Below the pieces are notes generated by a model. It was not told the origin of the DNA. It saw only the letters and a program-made list of their open reading frames with translations, and ran no database searches. Of a stretch of 64,000 bases of DNA, positions 58,681-64,000 are shown piece after piece; the first letter of the stretch is position 1; each line of letters begins with the position of its first letter. Origin of the DNA: Mycoplasma sp. CAG:956 (GTDB lineage: Bacteria; Bacillota_I; Bacilli_A; RF39; UBA660). The translations under genes and the position numbers were made by a program. The DNA is taken from positions 124,001-188,000 of the forward strand of contig HF993110.1 of NCBI GenBank assembly GCA_000433475.1, written 5' to 3'.

Positions 58681-59913
58681 ATGAAAATCAAAAAAATATT
58701 TGCAAGAGAAATTTTAGATTCAAGAGGAAACCCAACAGTAGAATGTGATGTTACTCTTGAAAACGGAATTAAAGCAACTGCCTCAGTTCCATCAGGAGCT
58801 TCAACTGGTTCAAGAGAAGCTTTAGAACTACGCGATAACGATAAAAAGCGTTACAATGGTAAGGGCGTTTTAAAAGCTGTAAGCAATATCAATGATATTA
58901 TTGCCAAAGAATTAGAAGGCAAAGAATTAGTTCAAAATCAAATTGATGCTGAAATGTTAAAATTAGATGGTACTGAATTTAAAACAAATTTAGGAGCCAA
59001 TGCAACTTTAGCTGTATCACTAGCTTGTTTAAAAGCAGCAGCAGCTAATGATGGCAAGGAATTATATGAATTTGTATCTAACGGAACAGTTAGTTTACCA
59101 ATTCCAATGATGAATATTGTTAATGGCGGCAAACATGCTAATAATGATTTAGATATTCAAGAATTTATGATTGTTCCTGTAATTAAACCTTTCAAGGAAA
59201 GATTAAGAGCAGGTGCTGAAGTATTCCATACATTAAAGAAAATCTTAGATGGTATGGGATTATCTACTGGTGTAGGCGATGAAGGTGGCTTTGCTCCAAA
59301 TTTAAAAAATAATGAAGAAGCATTACAATTAATCGTTAAAGCTATAACAGAAGCAGGTTATAAACCAGGCGAAGAAGTATTCATTGCCATAGATGCTGCT
59401 TCAAGTGAAATGTATAATGAAGAAACTAAGACATATTCAGTAGATAAAAAGAATTTAACAAGTGATGATTTAATGAATTATTACTTAGATTTAATTGAAA
59501 AATATCCAATTATTAGTATTGAAGATGCCTTTATGGAAGATGATTTTGAATCATTAGCTAAATTAACAGCTAAAATCGGTGAAAAAATTATGTTAGTTGG
59601 CGATGATTACTTCGTAACTAATAAGAAATTCTTACAAAAAGCTATCGATATGCATGCTGGTAATGCTATATTATTAAAAGCAAACCAAATTGGTACCGTA
59701 TCAGAAATGATGGAAACTATTTTATTAGCCAGAAAAAATGGTTATAAAATGGTAATTTCTCATCGTAGTGGTGAAACTGAAGATACATTTATTGCTGATT
59801 TAGCAGCTGGATTAGATATTCCTTATATCAAAACAGGTTCTTTATCTCGTGGAGAAAGAATTGCAAAATATAATAGATTACTTCGTATTGAAGAAAAATT
59901 AATGGAAAAATAA
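58681..59913 (+). CDS. eno: enolase
   Basis: A 410-residue enolase converting 2-phosphoglycerate to phosphoenolpyruvate in glycolysis. Conserved: REILDSRGNPTVECDV, SVPSGASTG loop, GVGDEGGFAPN, metal ligands D-A-A-S, S-I-E-D-A-F and V-G-D-D, catalytic Lys in L-L-K-A-N-Q-I-G-T, and SHRSGETEDTFIADLA. Start at 58681 follows AAGGTGA. Slightly shorter than the usual 430. Cotranscription with secG is likely. Confidence 0.97.
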   Translation: MKIKKIFAREILDSRGNPTVECDVTLENGIKATASVPSGASTGSREALELRDNDKKRYNGKGVLKAVSNINDIIAKELEGKELVQNQIDAEMLKLDGTEFKTNLGANATLAVSLACLKAAAANDGKELYEFVSNGTVSLPIPMMNIVNGGKHANNDLDIQEFMIVPVIKPFKERLRAGAEVFHTLKKILDGMGLSTGVGDEGGFAPNLKNNEEALQLIVKAITEAGYKPGEEVFIAIDAASSEMYNEETKTYSVDKKNLTSDDLMNYYLDLIEKYPIISIEDAFMEDDFESLAKLTAKIGEKIMLVGDDYFVTNKKFLQKAIDMHAGNAILLKANQIGTVSEMMETILLARKNGYKMVISHRSGETEDTFIADLAAGLDIPYIKTGSLSRGERIAKYNRLLRIEEKLMEK

Positions 59914-59998
59914 GCAAAAAACTTCAAGATATAGTGTAATTTCTTGAAATTAAATAACAAGTATGATATAGTTTTACAAGAAATGGGAGTGGCAATCA

Positions 59999-60217
59999 AT
60001 GGAAACAATGTTGTTAATAGTATCAATATTATTAATTGCTATAGTCTTATTACAAAGTAATAAAGCAAGTGATGCAGGTCAAATAATTTCAGGTGGTAAT
60101 GAAGCATTATTTACTCATCAAAAAGAAAGAGGCCTAGAATTACTAATTAGCCGTTTAACTTTAATATTAGGAGTTCTTTTCTTCGTAATAGCATTAATCA
60201 TATTTTTACAAAAATAA
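59999..60217 (+). CDS. secG: protein-export membrane protein SecG
   Basis: A 72-residue SecG with two membrane helices (about 2-18 and 50-70) and the conserved middle V-L-L-Q-S-N-K-A-S-D-A-G-Q-I-I-S-G-G. Accessory subunit of SecYEG. GGGAGTGG precedes the ATG. Located between eno and rnr, as in many Firmicutes (secG-rnr-smpB). Confidence 0.93.
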   Translation: METMLLIVSILLIAIVLLQSNKASDAGQIISGGNEALFTHQKERGLELLISRLTLILGVLFFVIALIIFLQK

Positions 60218-60246
60218 AAAGTCTTACAATTAAAAGACTTTTTTTT
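60218..60246 (+). terminator. intrinsic terminator
   Basis: AAAGTCTT (60218-60225) pairs with AAGACTTT (60234-60241), then seven T; separates secG from the pilin-like gene and rnr. Confidence 0.8.
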
Positions 60247-60283
60247 AAACTAATAATGTTTTATAATGTTTATAGAGGTAAGT

Positions 60284-60715
60284 ATGAATAATAAAAAGGG
60301 ATTTACGTTAATAGAGCTTATAGCAACCATTGTTTTAATAACCATATCATCAACAATTATAGTTATTAACCTACAAGGAAGTAGTAGTAAGGAAGAAAAT
60401 TCACTTGCCGAGAAAAATGACAAACAAATTACTGATGCAGCTTGTAATGCCATTGATGGATTAAATGCTAAAAATATTGTCGGAAAATCTAGAGAAGAAT
60501 GTAAAACTGGCGGATGTAAAATCACCTTAGAAAAACTTATTTCTAACGGCTTAGTAGATGCTTATACAACTTACAATGATTCTGGAAAAGATATAAATAC
60601 TTTTTTAGCTGATAAAACAGCTGTTTATGTGGAAATAACATGGAGCAATCCTGATAGTGAAGGCTATATTAAAAAAGAATGTACCTTACATAATCCGTAT
60701 AATAATAAAAATTGA
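60284..60715 (+). CDS. type IV prepilin-like protein
   Basis: A 143-residue protein with a canonical class 3 signal: N-N-K-K-G-F-T-L-I-E-L, cleavage after Gly with Phe+1 and Glu+5, followed by a hydrophobic helix (about 8-26). The outer domain has four Cys (A-A-C-N-A, R-E-E-C-K, G-G-C-K, K-E-C-T). It needs a prepilin peptidase and assembly ATPase, neither in this window. GAGGTAAG before the ATG at 60284. TATAAT lies about 24 nt upstream. Inserted between secG and rnr. Ends with TGA. Confidence 0.85.
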   Translation: MNNKKGFTLIELIATIVLITISSTIIVINLQGSSSKEENSLAEKNDKQITDAACNAIDGLNAKNIVGKSREECKTGGCKITLEKLISNGLVDAYTTYNDSGKDINTFLADKTAVYVEITWSNPDSEGYIKKECTLHNPYNNKN

Positions 60716-60749
60716 ATAAACTAATATAAAGATAAGATTGAGGAAAAAT

Positions 60750-62876
60750 ATGGAAGAAAAATTAATTAAATTATTAACCAATATACACGAAGCAAAAACA
60801 TTGATTGAAATAAATGACTTAATGGGACTCAAAACTCCTGAAGAATTAAAAGAATTACAAGATACCTTAAATAAATTAATAAGTGAATATAAAGTTTTTT
60901 TTACTAAAAAAGAAAAGTATATTTTATTGAAAAATTGTCCTTCATTAAAAATAGGTCCTTTATCAGTTAATAAAAAAGGTTTTGGTTTTGTTATATTATC
61001 AGAAGAAGATGATATATACATAGATAAAACTAACTTAAAAGATGCAATAGATGAAGATATAGTACTTTGTGAAGTTACAAAAAAAACAGGACGCAAAGAA
61101 GGCAAGATAGTTAAAGTCATAAAAAGAGATCTAAAAAACGTTGTTGGGGAGATTATTATTCACCATAATCAAATGTGTTTAAAATTGGATGATGATAAAA
61201 AAGATATAACGGTTATTTTAAATCCTGATACAACCCATAATTGCGTTGAAGGACATAAAGTACTAGTAGAAATAACAGAACGCATTAAAAATCATGTTTA
61301 TGCTGGTGATGTCTTAAAAATTATTGGACATAAGAATGACCCACAAGTCGATATATTAAGTATAGCCTATAAATATGGAATTTATGAAGATTTTAATCCT
61401 AAAGTAGAAGAAGAACTTGAACATATCCCTGATACAGTTGATGAATCGGAATTAAAAAATCGTCGTAATTTAACAGCAAAAACCATATTTACGATTGATG
61501 GCGATGATACAAAAGATATTGATGATGCTATTAGCTTAGAAAAAGATGGTGAAAATTATATTTTAGGTGTTCATATTGCTGATGTATCAAATTATGTTAA
61601 AGAGAATACCGCTTTAGGTGATGCTGCCTACGAACGAGGAACATCTTCATATTTAGCAGATACTGTAATTCCTATGATTCCTCATAAATTATCTAATGGC
61701 ATATGTTCATTAAATGAAGGAGTTATACGTCTTAGTATGTCATGTGTTATGAAATATAATACAGAGGGGAAACTTTTAGATTATGATATTTTCCCAAGTT
61801 ATATTAAAAGTAGCAAGAAAATGACTTATAAAAACGTTAACAAAATAATAATGGAAAATACAGTTCCTACTGGGTATGAACCATTTGCTGATACTTTAAA
61901 AGAGATGCATAAATTAGCTAAAATACTACGTAAAATGAAGGAAAAACGTGGTTATATTGACTTTGATTTAGATGAAGTAAAAATTATTCAAGATGAAAAA
62001 GGACATGCAATTGATGTTCAAAAACGAGTTCGTGGTGAGGGGGAAAAATTAATCGAAGATTTCATGATAGCTGCCAACGAATGCGTTGCTAGTCACATAT
62101 ATAACATGGGTTTACCATTTATTTATCGTGTTCACGAAAATCCTAAACCAGAAAAAATTGAAGATTTTATGAATATGATAAATATATTAGGATATCGCTT
62201 GCATACAAAAGTTAAAGATGTAACTCCATATACAATGCAAAAAATTTTAGCTGAATTAAAAGATAAAAAAGAATTTGAAATTTTATCAGAAATGCTATTA
62301 AGAAGTATGCGCAAAGCTGAATATAGCAGTGAAAATTTAGGACATTTCGGCATTGCTTCCCGTGCTTATACGCATTTTACATCTCCAATTCGTCGTTATC
62401 CTGATTTAGTCGTTCACCGCTTATTAAAAAAATATCTTGTAGAAGATGATTACTCTAAAGGTACAATCGATATGTTAAATACATCATTGTCTCAGATTGC
62501 TGCTCACAGTAGTGAACGTGAGGTAGCTGCCGTTAATGCTGAACGAGATGTCGATGATATGAAAATGGCTGAGTATATGGAAAATCATATCGGCGAGGAA
62601 TATATCGGTAAGATAAATACAATAACAAATTTTGGATTCTTTGTGGAATTAGATAATCTTGTTGAGGGACTAGTTCATATTAGCAGTTTGAAGAAAGACT
62701 ATTTTAACTATGTTCCAGAACTTTTAAGCTTAGTAGGAAAGAGCACTAAAAAAACATATAGATTAGGAGATAAAGTAAAAGTTAAATGTGTAGCAGCAAA
62801 TAAAGAAACAGCTATGATAGACTTTGAAATTGTAGAAGAAAAAAATGGAAATACAAAACCGAAAAGCAAAATTTGA
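60750..62876 (+). CDS. rnr: ribonuclease R
   Basis: A 708-residue RNase R, a 3'-to-5' exoribonuclease. N-terminal winged-helix-like region and cold-shock domains (GPLSVNKKGFGFVI), the RNB catalytic domain (TIDGDDTKDIDDAISLE with the metal-binding Asp cluster; HYxF-type AYTHFTSPIRRYPDLVVHRLL), and a C-terminal S1 domain (EYIGKINTITNFGFFVELDNLVEGLVHISSL). It works with SmpB-tmRNA in degrading faulty mRNA. ATG at 60750 follows GAGG by 6 nt. Overlaps smpB by 32 nt. Stop is TGA. Confidence 0.96.
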   Translation: MEEKLIKLLTNIHEAKTLIEINDLMGLKTPEELKELQDTLNKLISEYKVFFTKKEKYILLKNCPSLKIGPLSVNKKGFGFVILSEEDDIYIDKTNLKDAIDEDIVLCEVTKKTGRKEGKIVKVIKRDLKNVVGEIIIHHNQMCLKLDDDKKDITVILNPDTTHNCVEGHKVLVEITERIKNHVYAGDVLKIIGHKNDPQVDILSIAYKYGIYEDFNPKVEEELEHIPDTVDESELKNRRNLTAKTIFTIDGDDTKDIDDAISLEKDGENYILGVHIADVSNYVKENTALGDAAYERGTSSYLADTVIPMIPHKLSNGICSLNEGVIRLSMSCVMKYNTEGKLLDYDIFPSYIKSSKKMTYKNVNKIIMENTVPTGYEPFADTLKEMHKLAKILRKMKEKRGYIDFDLDEVKIIQDEKGHAIDVQKRVRGEGEKLIEDFMIAANECVASHIYNMGLPFIYRVHENPKPEKIEDFMNMINILGYRLHTKVKDVTPYTMQKILAELKDKKEFEILSEMLLRSMRKAEYSSENLGHFGIASRAYTHFTSPIRRYPDLVVHRLLKKYLVEDDYSKGTIDMLNTSLSQIAAHSSEREVAAVNAERDVDDMKMAEYMENHIGEEYIGKINTITNFGFFVELDNLVEGLVHISSLKKDYFNYVPELLSLVGKSTKKTYRLGDKVKVKCVAANKETAMIDFEIVEEKNGNTKPKSKI

Positions 62877-63279
62877 ATATTTTATTGAAGAAACCATTGA
62901 AGCTGGTATAGCCTTAAAAGGAACAGAAATTAAATCTTTAAGAAAATCATCATGTGATTTAAGTGACTCTTTTGCAATCATAAAAAGAGGCGAAGTCTAT
63001 CTTCTTAATGCCTTTATTGCTAAATATGATGAAGGAAATATTTTTAATCATGATACTAGAAGAACTCGCAAATTACTACTTCATAAAAATGAAATAACAA
63101 AAATTTTTAATAAGGTTAGCCGCAGTGGCTATTCTCTTATACCATTAAATATTCATTTTAAAAATGGCAAAGCTAAGGTAACTCTTGGTATTTGTCGAGG
63201 TAAGAAATTATATGATAAGAGAGAAACTATAAAAGAAAGAGATTTAAAAAGAGAAAATTCTCGCTTAAATAACTTCTAA
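62845..63279 (+). CDS. smpB: SsrA-binding protein SmpB
   Basis: A 144-residue SmpB: NRKAKFEYFIEETIEAGIALKGTEIKSLR, LLLHKNEITKI, and the C-terminal GKKLYDKRETIKERDLKRE tail that enters the mRNA channel. It delivers tmRNA to stalled ribosomes. The gene starts inside rnr, giving translational coupling. tmRNA itself was not found within the remaining sequence. Confidence 0.96.
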   Translation: MEIQNRKAKFEYFIEETIEAGIALKGTEIKSLRKSSCDLSDSFAIIKRGEVYLLNAFIAKYDEGNIFNHDTRRTRKLLLHKNEITKIFNKVSRSGYSLIPLNIHFKNGKAKVTLGICRGKKLYDKRETIKERDLKRENSRLNNF

Positions 63280-63348
63280 TACTGATTATAAATTCATAAT
63301 AGTTAAATAAAATATAAAAAAATATTAATATAAATAGATGGGGTACAT

Positions 63349-64000
63349 ATGAAAAGATTAACAAAAAAAGCTAAAATAATTTTAGGAGTCGTTGCTATAG
63401 CTTTAGTTTTGCTTATAGTTATAATTTTAATGAATGTTTTTTCAAAAAAAGCTAATGCTGATATAAATGAAAATAAACCAAATAACAATGTTACTGAGGA
63501 AACACCAACTAAAAAATTACAAATAATAGATTTGGATTCTGATTCTCGTAGTTATGCAGTCATGATAAATAATCACTCATCAGCACGTGCACATCATGCC
63601 GGTTTACAAGATGCTTATCTTATTTATGAAATAATAGTAGAAGGCGGCTTAACTAGATATATGGCAATTTTTAAAGATCAAGATACTACAAAAATCGGTA
63701 GCGTTCGTTCCAGTCGTCATTACTTTCTAGATTATGCCATGGAAAATGATGCTATTTATGTTCACTGGGGCTGGTCACCACAAGCACAATCTGATATTTC
63801 TAAATATAACATTAATAATATCAATGGCTTAACTTGGGAAGGTACCTATTTCTATCGTGATAAATCATTAAAAGTTTCCACTGAACATACTGGTTTTACT
63901 ACTATGGAAATGTTAAAAAAAGGTGCTAATCGTTTAGGATACCGTACAACAAGCACTGCATCACCACTTCTTAACTATGAAGTAGATGAAATTGACCAAA
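63349..64000 (+). CDS. DUF3048 family membrane-anchored protein, 3' end outside window
   Basis: The frame is open from ATG 63349 to the window end, 217 codons. N-terminal basic residues and one membrane helix (about 9-29) are followed by a linker and the DUF3048 (YerB-like) domain: Y-A-V-M-I-N-N-H, A-R-A-H-H-A-G-L, E-G-G-L-T-R-Y-M-A-I-F, and I-G-S-V-R-S-S-R-H-Y-F. The lipobox seen in some relatives is absent. Function unknown. GGGG 7 nt upstream of the ATG. No terminator separates it from smpB. Confidence 0.85.
   Translation, partial: MKRLTKKAKIILGVVAIALVLLIVIILMNVFSKKANADINENKPNNNVTEETPTKKLQIIDLDSDSRSYAVMINNHSSARAHHAGLQDAYLIYEIIVEGGLTRYMAIFKDQDTTKIGSVRSSRHYFLDYAMENDAIYVHWGWSPQAQSDISKYNINNINGLTWEGTYFYRDKSLKVSTEHTGFTTMEMLKKGANRLGYRTTSTASPLLNYEVDEIDQ

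Noticed and set aside
1..64000. Mycoplasma-type code (UGA = Trp)
   Set aside because: TGA is the stop of several secure genes (rnr, the YugP-type protease, the pilin-like gene), and tryptophans are encoded by TGG.
1..64000. CRISPR arrays, tRNA or rRNA genes
   Set aside because: No regularly spaced repeats of CRISPR length and no tRNA T-loop (GGTTCGAATCC-like) or rRNA segments were noticed on reading both strands.

Overview
The window comes from a very AT-rich (roughly 30% GC by eye) low-GC Gram-positive chromosome. The conserved gene set (tilS-ftsH, parA-parB, ychF, cysS, mrnC-rlmB-sigH, secE-nusG, rplK-rplA, rplJ-rplL, rpsL-rpsG-fusA-tuf, eno, secG, rnr-smpB) has Bacilli/Firmicutes-style order and content. 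Lipoproteins, Lgt, a FemX-like transferase and a beta-lactamase-fold surface protein point to a single membrane with peptidoglycan. UGA ends several solid genes (zinc protease near 25980, rnr, the pilin-like gene near 60713), so the Mycoplasma UGA=Trp code is not used. My inference is an uncultured gut-type Bacilli lineage (RF39/Erysipelotrichales-like); the sequence does not settle the species. No rRNA, tRNA, IS element, prophage or CRISPR array was seen.

Layout. 1-11.5 kb is accessory: two paralogous one-TM XRE regulators, small membrane-anchored or lipoproteins (two tandem paralogues), a cold-shock gene with a translationally coupled partner, several small ORFs and a recurrent hairpin element. 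11.7-25.3 kb is core: tilS-ftsH, a DHH phosphoesterase, parA-parB-mscS-DUF951-AbgT, a rhodanese lipoprotein, a GNAT, ychF-femX and cysS. 25.3-40.7 kb mixes core and unknown genes: a zinc membrane protease, a three-gene unknown operon around an 808-residue membrane protein, an alpha/beta hydrolase-fold protein without its nucleophile, a DUF2130 protein, a Zn-alcohol dehydrogenase, uvrB, a CBS/DRTGG Mn-pyrophosphatase, DUF1294, an SDR, TspO, an XRE repressor, an unknown protein and a radical SAM/SPASM protein. 40.8-47.5 kb holds uvrA, lgt, trxB and mrnC-rlmB-sigH. 47.6-56.7 kb is the secretion/ribosome block. 56.7-64 kb holds a serine-hydrolase-fold surface protein, DUF308, eno, secG, a lone prepilin, rnr, smpB and a DUF3048 gene that runs off the end.

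How parts work together. secE/nusG, L11/L1, L10/L12 and S12/S7/EF-G/EF-Tu are translation and secretion operons separated by clear intrinsic terminators; a textbook L10 leader sits before rplJ and a probable L1-responsive leader before rplK. rpoB-rpoC, normally between rplL and rpsL, are absent there and two small membrane-anchored, pilin-like proteins occupy the gap. Points most worth a second look: the 26.1-29.1 kb unknown operon, the C-terminal Rho-N/SAP-like tail on FtsH, the Glu/Ala-rich tail on L11, enzyme-fold proteins that have lost their catalytic residue, and the paired membrane XRE regulators with their hairpin elements.
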